Source of the DNA: JAJTFW01 sp964534995
GTDB lineage: Bacteria; Bacteroidota; Bacteroidia; AKYH767-A; OLB10
Length of the DNA: 14,417 nucleotides
Assembly: GCA_964534995.1 (NCBI GenBank)
Contig: CAZHSC010000086.1
Coordinates: 1-14,417 of the forward strand
Reading direction: 5' to 3'
Positions 7,667 to 14,417 of the stretch are shown piece after piece. The notes below the pieces were generated by a model that was not told where the DNA came from, ran no database searches, and saw nothing but the letters and a program-made list of their open reading frames with translations. Each line of letters begins with the position of its first letter. Position 1 is the first letter of the stretch. The position numbers were made by a program, and so were the translations under genes.

Positions 7667-7684
7667 ACTACCCCGGCAAATACA

Positions 7685-8005
7685 TTAACTTCTGGCCTTC
7701 CTGATTGCTTTACCTGCAGCAACGGTTTTCTTTACCGCTTTTTTAGCAACTGCTTTCACTTTCTTCGCGGCAGGTTTCACTTTCACTTCAGGACTGCTCT
7801 TCTTTTCGGCCGCCTGAGTTTTAGCAGTAATCGCTTTCTCAGCAAGTGAAGATTTATGTTTCACAAATTTCTTCGCCACCGCTTTGGCTGCTGATTTAAT
7901 AACTTTCGACATACCAGCAGTGGCCTTCTCATCCGCTTTTTTCAAGATATACGCAATACTCAGCGCCAACTGATGCTCAATTTCCTTCCTGTATTTTTTA
8001 TCCAT
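7685..8005 (-). CDS. Small Lys/Ala-rich, histone H1-like basic protein
   Basis: The 106-residue product starts MDKKYRKEIEHQLALS and has two parts. Residues 1-55 can form amphipathic helices (for example SIAYILKKADEKATAG). The rest is low-complexity Lys/Ala/Val sequence with repeated AKK, KKAVKK and KAVAKK blocks, ending GKAIRKARS. Composition resembles the C-terminal tails of histone H1, bacterial AlgP-like proteins and phasin-type PhaF tails, so binding to polyanions (DNA, RNA or polyphosphate) is plausible. No homologous domain of known structure is recognised. I chose ATG 8005 over the in-frame TTG at 8011. The stop is 18 nt before ppk1 on the same strand, which makes co-transcription with polyphosphate kinase very likely and suggests a polyP- or nucleoid-related role. 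That role is inference; the basic composition is directly seen. Confidence 0.8.
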   Translation of the reverse strand: MDKKYRKEIEHQLALSIAYILKKADEKATAGMSKVIKSAAKAVAKKFVKHKSSLAEKAITAKTQAAEKKSSPEVKVKPAAKKVKAVAKKAVKKTVAAGKAIRKARS

Positions 8006-8090
8006 AGCCAACTTTTTATACCAGGTTCTGTTTGTATCTTATTGATATATGATGCAAATGTTCAGAAAAGATTGCATACATCCACTTACA

Positions 8091-8118
8091 TAATGTAAAA
8101 TTAACATTAGTTTAATGT
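8091..8118. promoter_or_regulatory. Three 11-bp-spaced TAAYRT repeats, possible response-regulator site
   Basis: On the plus strand TAATGT (8091), TAACAT (8102) and TAATGT (8113) recur at exactly 11-bp intervals. The same bases also form inverted repeats: TTACAT-A-ATGTAA at 8086-8098 and ACATTA-GTT-TAATGT at 8104-8118. The cluster lies in the 112-nt gap between sixA and the Lys/Ala-rich gene, touching the sixA stop codon, 86-113 nt upstream of the next start. Direct repeats 11 bp apart are the typical layout of OmpR/PhoB-family binding sites. The local AT-richness makes chance similarity possible. Confidence 0.3.
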
Positions 8119-8615
8119 CAGATGGCCTTATGGCCTGAGTACATTGCTTTCAATTCCGATTTTCCTTTTACCGGCAGCTCTCCCGGATTTGCAGGAATGT
8201 GAAGGATGGCGACCCCTGCCGTAGGCAGATGCTGACACAGGGGCCCACAGAGATAATTTATCAATTCCGTAAATCCCGGATTATGCCCAAACAACATCAC
8301 TGACCTGAATTCAGGCTTTATTTCAGCGATGACATAAAGAAGTTCTTTTAGGCTGGCTTCATAGATGGATGCATGTAATTGTACAGAGGCCGGAGAACAG
8401 GATAAAAAACGCGCAAAGATCAATGCAGTTGAATACGCCCGGATGGCGGGACTACTCACCAATATGTCCGGTCTGACTCCTGAGGAAATCAACCAGTTTG
8501 CCGAATCGGCAGCATCGTGATAACCCCTCTCGCAAAGATGCCGCTCAATATCACTTTGAACATAGGCTTCATGCAATGATTTTGCATGCCTTACCAATAC
8601 CAGTTCCATCCCCAT
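8118..8615 (-). CDS. sixA: SixA-type histidine phosphatase
   Basis: The 165-residue protein belongs to the histidine phosphatase (RHG) superfamily. The catalytic motif LVRHAKS is near the N-terminus (R9, H10). SSPAIRAYSTA supplies the second phosphate-binding Arg (R59), E85 lies in SIYEA, and FGHNPGF supplies the second conserved His (H111). The short length and HNPG motif match SixA, which removes phosphate from phosphohistidine in HPt domains or in the nitrogen-related PTS, rather than phosphoglycerate mutase. Cytoplasmic, no signal peptide. A second ATG two codons downstream (8609) is an alternative start. It is the first gene of the minus-strand polyphosphate cluster. Ppk1 itself forms a phosphohistidine intermediate, so a functional link is conceivable but unproven. 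A promoter-like pair lies at 8720-8752. Confidence 0.85.
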   Translation of the reverse strand: MGMELVLVRHAKSLHEAYVQSDIERHLCERGYHDAADSANWLISSGVRPDILVSSPAIRAYSTALIFARFLSCSPASVQLHASIYEASLKELLYVIAEIKPEFRSVMLFGHNPGFTELINYLCGPLCQHLPTAGVAILHIPANPGELPVKGKSELKAMYSGHKAI

Positions 8616-8719
8616 TAACCAGAATTTTCATTAATACGATACTTATTTTTTTCAAATCCCCTTTAACAACTTAATTCCACAATCAAAGGAATTTTCTTTT
8701 CAACAAATGGCATAAACAA

Positions 8720-8752
8720 CAAAGTTAATAAGTCACCTGCTGAATAAACAAA
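8720..8752 (-). promoter_or_regulatory. Promoter candidate for the sixA/ppk1/ppx cluster
   Basis: Read on the minus strand, TTTG (8752-8749) is followed after 21 nt by TAACTTTG (8727-8720). This is a good fit to the Bacteroidota pattern of a -33 TTG and a -7 TAnnTTTG. Transcription would begin near 8713 and leave a leader of about 100 nt before sixA. The element sits in the 140-nt gap after the EEP gene, so the polyphosphate genes can be transcribed independently of it. Confidence 0.5.
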
Positions 8753-8755
8753 CTA

Positions 8756-9799
8756 TCATTGAGCTTTTAACAATACAAGATAGGTAGGGAAATGATCTGA
8801 ATACCCCCCCATATACACACCAAAATCATAGGTCCTTTTTGGATAGCCTTTATACCTGCCTGAACTCTGAAGCATAAACTCCTTCTTAAAAATCATCGCC
8901 TTGTGAAGGAAATATCCTTTCTGTTCCCTGCTAAGAAATGCTTCCGAAACAATAATCTGATCAAACAAATTCCAGGCATCATTGTAGGCCAGGGTACCAA
9001 TGCCATTTTTATAATAATCAACCCAGGGATTATACAATCCACTTACTTTTACTTTGCCTTTATCGCCGGTAGCCTTTAATACTTTTGTTACGGATGGGCT
9101 TACCGGATCATCATTAAGGTCGCCCATCAATATAACTTTAGCATCCGCGTTAGTATTCATCACTGAATCGATCTTGGCTTTGGCCACTGAAGCGGCAAGG
9201 GCTCTGCCAGGAGCAGATACTTCTTCTCCCCCTCGTCGCGAAGGCCAATGGTTAACAAAAACATGGATCGTATCCCCGTTAAATAATCCGCATACATATA
9301 AAATATCACGTGTAAAATAGGGTTGTCCGTCTTTATCTTTCAGCGGAACACAAAGCGACTCCTTGTACAACACCTTGAAATATTTTGGGTTGTACATAAG
9401 GCCCACATCAATACCCCGTAAGTCAGGACTGTTAAAATGAACCGGCTGATAATTCCTGTCCCTTAGCTTGGGTTGCCTGGACAGGTCTCTCAATACGGAC
9501 TCGTTCTCTATTTCAGCCACACCAAACAGTGCCAATCCGTCAGGACTGATGTCTGTTCCAATCTGATGAATTACCTCTTCCAGCTTACTTAACTTATCAA
9601 GATATACCTGAGGGGTATACAAATTTGTACCTGAGGGGGTGAACTCTTCGTCGTTAACGTCCGGCTGATTAATTGTATCAAACAGATTTTCAAGATTATA
9701 GAACCCAACCAATCCTACCTGATATTGTTTTTCCTGCGCCATTGCATTCCCACAAACAACCAGCAAGACCCAGGAAAAAAAACAGAATATATATCTCAT
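8756..9799 (-). CDS. Secreted endonuclease/exonuclease/phosphatase-fold enzyme
   Basis: The 347-residue protein has a signal peptide (basic start, hydrophobic segment, predicted cleavage after AMA at residue 21) and then a complete EEP (DNase I-like) domain. Metal-binding and catalytic motifs appear in the usual order: FYNLENLFD (33-41, N38), GVAEIEN (93-99, E96), FVNHWPSRRGG (181-191, H184), ILMGDLNDDP (223-232, D227 and N229) and GYSDHFP (332-338, D335 and H336). The family includes nucleases, inositol-phosphate and sphingomyelin phosphatases; the RNA/DNA versus phosphoester substrate cannot be read off. It probably acts in the periplasm or outside; no lipobox follows the signal peptide. 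A run of seven G (coding strand, 8810-8804) encodes the Gly-Gly just before the catalytic SDH. The gene is divergent from the TonB-dependent receptor; TAGGTTTG at 9825-9818 may drive it. Confidence 0.88.
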   Translation of the reverse strand: MRYIFCFFSWVLLVVCGNAMAQEKQYQVGLVGFYNLENLFDTINQPDVNDEEFTPSGTNLYTPQVYLDKLSKLEEVIHQIGTDISPDGLALFGVAEIENESVLRDLSRQPKLRDRNYQPVHFNSPDLRGIDVGLMYNPKYFKVLYKESLCVPLKDKDGQPYFTRDILYVCGLFNGDTIHVFVNHWPSRRGGEEVSAPGRALAASVAKAKIDSVMNTNADAKVILMGDLNDDPVSPSVTKVLKATGDKGKVKVSGLYNPWVDYYKNGIGTLAYNDAWNLFDQIIVSEAFLSREQKGYFLHKAMIFKKEFMLQSSGRYKGYPKRTYDFGVYMGGYSDHFPTYLVLLKAQ

Positions 9800-9817
9800 T
9801 TTAATTTATTAAGCATA

Positions 9818-9825
9818 CAAACCTA
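9818..9825 (-). promoter_or_regulatory. Promoter -7-like element for the EEP gene (TAGGTTTG)
   Basis: On the minus strand TAGGTTTG matches TAnnTTTG exactly and lies 18 nt before the EEP start codon. No TTG at standard -33 distance is evident; CAAA at 9836-9839 on the plus strand is too close. An activator may therefore be needed, or the hit may be incidental. Confidence 0.4.
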
Positions 9826-9899
9826 CGAAATGGAGCAAAGGAATTTGCAGTAAAGAAAATTTAATGTGACAAATGGCCTCCTTTCCAAAAGAATAATAG

Positions 9900-9928
9900 T
9901 TGGGGAAGGGACTTATTCAGTATTTTTG
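9900..9928 (+). promoter_or_regulatory. Promoter for the TonB-receptor operon
   Basis: TTG (9900-9902) and TATTTTTG (9921-9928) are separated by 18 nt, a close fit to the Bacteroidota promoter pattern and the best example in this window. Transcription would start near 9934, leaving a leader of roughly 28 nt before the ATG at 9962. This also rules against the longer reading frame that begins at 9866. Confidence 0.65.
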
Positions 9929-9961
9929 CCCTCCCTGCATAAATTAATAAAAAATTATCGT

Positions 9962-12736
9962 ATGAAGTTATATAAAACCTTTCTGTGGTTATTGGTTTTT
10001 CTGCCCGCTACTTTATTTGCACAAAATTCAACAGTAAAGGGGATTTTATCAGACAGTGACACCAGGTCGCAAATTACAGGTGCCGAAATCCGTCTGACCG
10101 GCAAGGTGTCATTTCAAATTCAATCAGGCAATGAAGGGACTTTTGAATTGAAGGAAGTACCCTATGGAGATTATATACTTGATGTATTGGCTGCAGGGTA
10201 TGAAAACCCTTCTATCAAAGTGCAGGTTTCATCACCTCTGACTGATGTTGGCCCTGTTTCTTTAAAGCACACAGATATTATTCAAATGAATGTGCAGGAC
10301 AATCTTCCGGTTGTTACCCTCAGTGAATCTGATTTCAGTGAATCTACAGGACAAAGTGTTGCAGGCGTACTCTCAGCATCGCGTGATCCCTTTGCCGCAG
10401 CAGCAGCTTTCAATTTCAGCGCGGGCCGTTTCAGAAACCGGGGCTATGACAATGAAAATCTGACCCTGATGAACGGCATACCTGTGGAGGACCTCAGCAG
10501 CAGCCGTACCCTTTTTGGAACATGGGCCGGACTCAACGATGTGACCAGAAGCAGGGAAAGCACCTATGGATTAAATGCCTCAAATTACAGCTATGGTAGT
10601 CTTGATGGTTCTTTCAGTATCGATGCCAAGGCTTCAAAACAACGAAAGCAGTTTTCTCTGAATTATGCCAATTCTAACCGTACCTATAATCATCGTCTCA
10701 TGGCATCGTATGGTACCGGGCTTTTACCCGGGGGATGGGCTTTTGCCGCCTCTCTCTCCCGCAGATGGGGTAACGAAGGGTATATACCCGGCACTTTTAC
10801 TGACGGATGGTCATGGTTCGCGTCTATAGAAAAGAAATTCGGCGCCAGCCACTCCCTGAGTCTGACGCATATGGGCGCCAACACCATCTCCGGCAGGGCC
10901 AATCCGGCCATTCAGGAAGCCTATGACCTGGCGGGCACCAATTATTACAATCCCAATTGGGGCTATCAGAACGGAGAGGTCAGAAATGCCAGAATTGGCA
11001 GGCAACAACAACCACTTACCATCCTGAACCATGAATGGAAAATAAGTTCCCGGTCGGAATTAGAAACCGCTGTTGGTTATCAATACGGAAGTACAAGCCT
11101 GAGCGGTTTTGACTGGTTCAATGCAACAGACCCGAGGCCGGATTTTTACCGCCGGCTGCCCAGCTATATCACCGACCCGGCGCTGGCTGATCAGGTAAAA
11201 AAATTATGGCAAAACAATGAAAATTACAGGCAGGTGGACTGGGAGGGCATTTATAACACCAACCTGCATTCTTTCGAATCCATTCAGGATGCCAACGGGG
11301 TAGCTGGAAATACCATTTCGGGAAGGCGTTCCCGTTATATACTTGAAGACAGGGTAAGCGACAATACCCGCATTTCGGCTTCTATGAACTTCAATACGGT
11401 CCTCAGCGATCATTTTGTTTTTAACAGCGGCTTGCTTTATCAATTCCAGGAAACTGAAAACTACAAACGGATAAACGACCTGCTGGGCGGCGATTTTTAT
11501 GTGGACCTCAATCAGTGGGCAGAACAGGATTTCCCCGATTCTTCTGAAGCCCTTCAAAATAATCTTGAAACCCCAAACAGAATCCTTAAAGAAGGTGATA
11601 AATTCGGATATTATTATGTCTCCACCGTGAAGAAAAATATGGCCTGGGCACAGGGGCAGTTCAAATACAACAAAGTTGATTTCTTCATAGCTGCACATAT
11701 TGCTTCCACAGCGTTTTACCGTACAGGAAAATACAGAAATGGGATCTTCGCCAATAATTCGCTGGGAGATTCAAAAAAAGAAAATTTCAACACTTACGGT
11801 GTTAAGGGAGGAGCCACCTATAAACTCAACAGAAGAAATTACTTCTTTGTAAACGGCGCCTATGAAACCAGGGCCCCCTTATTTGAAAATGTATATGTTT
11901 CCCCCAGGACCAGAAATGACGCCATTGCCAACCTGACAGAGGAAAAAATCACTTCCATCGAAGGTGGCTACCTCCTGAGGGCTCCAAAGATGAAGATCAG
12001 GACCACTTTGTATTTCACCCAATTCAATGATGGCTACAATACTGTTAATTTCTGGCACGAAGACTTCCGGTCCTTCGTTAATTACACTTTAAGTAATATG
12101 GACCGCAGGCACATCGGGATTGAATTTGGCACTGAAATCAATATTGGACAAGGATGGAGTTCTAATCTAGCCGCGGCCATCGGTCAATATTATTACACCG
12201 ACAGAATGATTGCTCAGATCACACAGGATAACAATGCCGAAGTGCTGGCTGCCGATGAAACTATTTATTCCAAAAATTTCTTTGTTGCCAATGGTCCTCA
12301 AAATGCTTTCATGACGGGTATCACCTATCGCGCAAAAAATTTCTGGACGGTTAACCTTTCTGCCAACCTTTTCAGCAATAACTATGTAGATTTTAATCCT
12401 GCGCGGCGAACTGCAGCCGGACTCGACCTTGTTAGTGAAGGTGCCCTGAGAGAATCCATCATCGACCAGCAGAAAGCGGATGCCGAAATGACCCTTGACT
12501 TCTTCGGTACTAAATCATGGAGGCTGAGTGATTTCATAAAAGGGGTCAGGAGAAACACCTTCCTTGCCGTGAACCTTGGCGTTTCCAACATACTTAACAA
12601 TCAAGATCTGATGCTGACCGGTTTTGAGCAATTGCGCTATGATTACATAGATAAAAATCCCAATAAGTTTCCGGCCAGATATTATTATGGTTTCGGGAGA
12701 ACTTACTTCGCCTCCATCAGTATTCGATTCAACTAA
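9962..12736 (+). CDS. TonB-dependent receptor with carboxypeptidase-regulatory-like N-terminus
   Basis: This 924-residue outer-membrane protein starts MKLYKTFLWLLVFLPATLFAQ, a clear signal peptide. Residues 23-105 form a carboxypeptidase-regulatory-like beta-sandwich (VKGILSDSDTRSQITGAEI ... VPYGDYILDVLAAGYEN), typical of Bacteroidota receptors. LPVVTLSESD (115-124) is TonB-box-like. A plug domain spans about 125-225, including FRNRGYDNENLTLMNGIPV, and the rest has the alternating aromatic pattern of a 22-strand barrel, ending TYFASISIRFN. Such receptors move large or scarce ligands across the outer membrane using TonB energy. It lacks obvious SusC length (about 1000 residues) and no SusD follows, so the ligand is unknown. 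The start at 9962 was chosen over 9866 because signal peptide and promoter both demand it. A DUF5689-like lipoprotein gene follows after 23 nt, and a secreted EEP enzyme is divergently encoded. Confidence 0.88.
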   Translation: MKLYKTFLWLLVFLPATLFAQNSTVKGILSDSDTRSQITGAEIRLTGKVSFQIQSGNEGTFELKEVPYGDYILDVLAAGYENPSIKVQVSSPLTDVGPVSLKHTDIIQMNVQDNLPVVTLSESDFSESTGQSVAGVLSASRDPFAAAAAFNFSAGRFRNRGYDNENLTLMNGIPVEDLSSSRTLFGTWAGLNDVTRSRESTYGLNASNYSYGSLDGSFSIDAKASKQRKQFSLNYANSNRTYNHRLMASYGTGLLPGGWAFAASLSRRWGNEGYIPGTFTDGWSWFASIEKKFGASHSLSLTHMGANTISGRANPAIQEAYDLAGTNYYNPNWGYQNGEVRNARIGRQQQPLTILNHEWKISSRSELETAVGYQYGSTSLSGFDWFNATDPRPDFYRRLPSYITDPALADQVKKLWQNNENYRQVDWEGIYNTNLHSFESIQDANGVAGNTISGRRSRYILEDRVSDNTRISASMNFNTVLSDHFVFNSGLLYQFQETENYKRINDLLGGDFYVDLNQWAEQDFPDSSEALQNNLETPNRILKEGDKFGYYYVSTVKKNMAWAQGQFKYNKVDFFIAAHIASTAFYRTGKYRNGIFANNSLGDSKKENFNTYGVKGGATYKLNRRNYFFVNGAYETRAPLFENVYVSPRTRNDAIANLTEEKITSIEGGYLLRAPKMKIRTTLYFTQFNDGYNTVNFWHEDFRSFVNYTLSNMDRRHIGIEFGTEINIGQGWSSNLAAAIGQYYYTDRMIAQITQDNNAEVLAADETIYSKNFFVANGPQNAFMTGITYRAKNFWTVNLSANLFSNNYVDFNPARRTAAGLDLVSEGALRESIIDQQKADAEMTLDFFGTKSWRLSDFIKGVRRNTFLAVNLGVSNILNNQDLMLTGFEQLRYDYIDKNPNKFPARYYYGFGRTYFASISIRFN

Positions 12737-12759
12737 TCCGATTAATCACTCCAAAAAAT

Positions 12760-14259
12760 ATGACCTTCTTCACCAGACTTAAAAAACACCTGCTGTTACT
12801 GATTTTAACAGCTGTTGTTTCCGCTAATTTTACCTCTTGTCGTAAGGACGATTTCGATGAGCCTCCCATCAATGGAACCGACCCCAACCTTACCGTGAAC
12901 ATGACCATTGATTCATTGAAAGATCTATATAAAGACAGTATCCTGGTCTTCAATAAGATTGTAACTATAAAGAACGACTGGATTATTGCCGGCGTGGTTA
13001 CTGCCGATGATAAATCCGGTAACTTTTACAAAACCATGGTCATTGAGGATAATACCGCGGGTATTTCCATACGCCTGGACCAATCGGAATTCAATGTTGA
13101 TTTCCCTATTGGCAGAAGGGTATTTATCAAACTTAAAGGCCTCGTAATGGGCGACTATGGCAACCTGCTCCAACTGGGTGGATTTATTGATAATTCCGGA
13201 ACCAGTCCCGAAGCCGCTCCCATCCCATTAAGTCTCGTGCAAGAGTATATTATCGGCGGCGTATATGGCTTAAACCCACAGCCCACCAAAGTGACCTTTC
13301 TTGACCTGAACAATACGGACAAATGGCAAAATCGCTTTATTGAAATCGACGAGGTTGAATTTGATCCTGCCGACACTGCACAGCCCTATGCGGATGCCGT
13401 TTTGCTTCAATCCGTAAACCGGATCGTGAATGGCTGTGCCGGCGGATCTATTATTTTGCGAACCAGCGGGTATTGCAATTTTGCCACGAAAATCACCCCT
13501 ACCAAAAAGGGCAGCATCAGGGGTATTTTCTCGATTTATAACTCCGACCTGCAATTGATCATTCGTGATACGACGGATGTAATGATGACGGACACCATCC
13601 GCTGCAATGGTTCGGGAGGCACGGCAAACTTAATTGATATCAGCTCGGTACGCGGACTTTATTCCGGAACTACGATTCAGGTAAACAATAACGTTTTCAT
13701 CCGCGGAGTGGTCACCAGCGACCGTACTACTTCCAACCTCAATGGCAGGAACCTCTTTATTCAGGATGCTACCGCGGGCATTTGCGTTCGCTTTGCTGCC
13801 AACCACACTTTTAACTTAGGCGACTCACTTGAAATTAACATTGCGGGGCAGAGCCTCGGTGAGTTCAGCGGACTTCTTCAGCTGGGCACAAGTACTCCGA
13901 ATGTACCGGTAGCCAATGCCACCATACTGGCTACAGGAAAATCCGTAACACCTGCAGTAGTTACCGTCAGCCAGATCCTCAGTAATATGGCTGGTACCGA
14001 CTCATGGGAAAGCAGCCTGCTCAGGATTGACAATGCCACCATTAGCGGGGGTTCGATTTATTCCGGATCCATTCAAATCAATGATGGCAGCGGCACTATG
14101 ACCCTGTACACAGCCAGCGGAGCCACCTTTGCGGGTTCATCTGTTCCCACCGGCACTGTCAGCATTACAGGCATCCTTACTGATTACAATGGTACTGTAA
14201 CCCCTCCCAACACAAACGCGCAACTGCAGATCAGAAACACCACCGATGTGCAGCCCTAA
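12760..14259 (+). CDS. DUF5689-like lipoprotein with two OB-fold-like repeats
   Basis: The 499-residue product has a lipoprotein signal with candidate lipidated Cys27 (VSANFTSC), then an acidic linker DDFDEPP. Two homologous units follow. Unit 1 (about 48-275) contains IIAGVVTADDKSGN and VIEDNTAGISIRL; unit 2 (about 289-498) contains FIRGVVTSDRTTSN and FIQDATAGICVRF. Both continue with an LLQLG strand, a TDxW segment and an RDTTDV or RNTTDV end. This small beta-barrel pattern resembles OB-folds found beside extracellular nucleases and matches what I recall as DUF5689. Cys226 and Cys239 in unit 1, with Cys282 nearby, could form a disulfide. It is probably surface- or periplasm-exposed and anchored in the outer membrane next to the upstream receptor, whose stop lies 23 nt away. 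No catalytic motif is visible, so a binding role is inferred. A hairpin terminator candidate follows at 14290. Confidence 0.78.
   Translation: MTFFTRLKKHLLLLILTAVVSANFTSCRKDDFDEPPINGTDPNLTVNMTIDSLKDLYKDSILVFNKIVTIKNDWIIAGVVTADDKSGNFYKTMVIEDNTAGISIRLDQSEFNVDFPIGRRVFIKLKGLVMGDYGNLLQLGGFIDNSGTSPEAAPIPLSLVQEYIIGGVYGLNPQPTKVTFLDLNNTDKWQNRFIEIDEVEFDPADTAQPYADAVLLQSVNRIVNGCAGGSIILRTSGYCNFATKITPTKKGSIRGIFSIYNSDLQLIIRDTTDVMMTDTIRCNGSGGTANLIDISSVRGLYSGTTIQVNNNVFIRGVVTSDRTTSNLNGRNLFIQDATAGICVRFAANHTFNLGDSLEINIAGQSLGEFSGLLQLGTSTPNVPVANATILATGKSVTPAVVTVSQILSNMAGTDSWESSLLRIDNATISGGSIYSGSIQINDGSGTMTLYTASGATFAGSSVPTGTVSITGILTDYNGTVTPPNTNAQLQIRNTTDVQP
12901..14253 (+). repeat. Tandem duplication inside the DUF5689-like gene
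   Basis: Protein-level alignment by eye pairs residues 48-275 (12901-13584) with 289-498 (13624-14253). The strongest matches are GVVTADD/GVVTSDR, IEDNTAGISIR/IQDATAGICVR, GNLLQLG/SGLLQLG, TDKWQNRFIEID/TDSWESSLLRID and IIRDTTDV/QIRNTTDV. DNA identity is clearly lower than the protein similarity, so the duplication is old. Confidence 0.75.
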
Positions 14260-14289
14260 GGTGTAATGCCATTACTTACTCATTACAGG

Positions 14290-14331
14290 AGTATGGTATA
14301 GGATTTCTATAAAACACCATACTTGCTTTTT
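14290..14331 (+). terminator. Rho-independent terminator candidate after the receptor operon
   Basis: AGTATGGT (14290-14297) pairs perfectly with ACCATACT (14316-14323). Inside, ATAG (14298-14301) can pair with CTAT (14307-14310), with AAAAC bulged. A TTGC and then five T (14327-14331) follow. The stem is AT-rich and the T run is short, so termination may be partial. A smaller hairpin, GTAATG-C-CATTAC at 14263-14275, precedes it right after the stop codon. Confidence 0.55.
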
Positions 14332-14417
14332 AAACACGGCAGAACAGTGAAATCAGAATAAAAAGGTAATGGGGCCAAAAATAGTTGGTGACATTTACAA
14401 ATAATTTTACTTTATTA

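Noticed and set aside
9866..9961. 32-codon N-terminal extension of the TonB-dependent receptor
   Set aside because: It would place the signal peptide internally and it contains the TTG-N18-TATTTTTG promoter; the ATG at 9962 is the real start.
11204..11698. 164-residue frame opposite the TonB-dependent receptor
   Set aside because: Antisense shadow of the barrel-coding sequence with no start signals or motifs.

Overview
The window reads as chromosomal DNA of a member of the Bacteroidota, probably an environmental Chitinophagales- or Sphingobacteriales-like lineage. The signs are promoter elements of the TAnnTTTG type in front of several genes, weak Shine-Dalgarno sequences, a TonB-dependent receptor with an N-terminal carboxypeptidase-regulatory-like domain, a DUF5689-type lipoprotein, and protein sequences typical of that phylum. 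The exact genus cannot be read from the sequence. There are no insertion sequences, phage genes, tRNAs, rRNAs or CRISPR arrays.

Layout. Positions 1-1176 are AT-rich DNA in which I can support no gene. This stretch holds a degenerate tandem repeat (115-276) and a 14-bp perfect palindrome (1005-1018). A short reading frame at 1177-1323 encodes a 48-residue lipoprotein. Next is a ferrous-iron uptake unit, feoA-feoB (1455-3864), behind a perfect 17-bp palindrome with Fur-box geometry. A SprT-like zinc-protease-family gene (3931-4560) follows and has its own promoter-like element.

The middle of the window (4617-8615) is a minus-strand polyphosphate cluster, transcribed in the order sixA-type phosphohistidine phosphatase, small Lys/Ala-rich histone-like protein, ppk1 (polyphosphate kinase), ppx (exopolyphosphatase). 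Synthesis and breakdown of polyP, a phosphatase and a highly basic protein therefore sit together. A set of 11-bp-spaced direct repeats lies just upstream of the basic-protein/ppk1/ppx part.

The right part (8756-14259) is a divergent surface/periplasm module. On the minus strand is a secreted endonuclease/exonuclease/phosphatase-fold (EEP) enzyme. On the plus strand are a 924-residue TonB-dependent receptor and, 23 nt later, a DUF5689-like lipoprotein built from two copies of an OB-fold-like unit. Promoter-like elements point both ways from the 162-bp intergenic region. I infer that these three proteins may work together on an extracellular nucleic acid or phosphate ester, which would fit the polyphosphate genes next door. 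No substrate can be read directly from the sequence. A stem-loop with a short T run closes the plus-strand operon at about 14290-14331.
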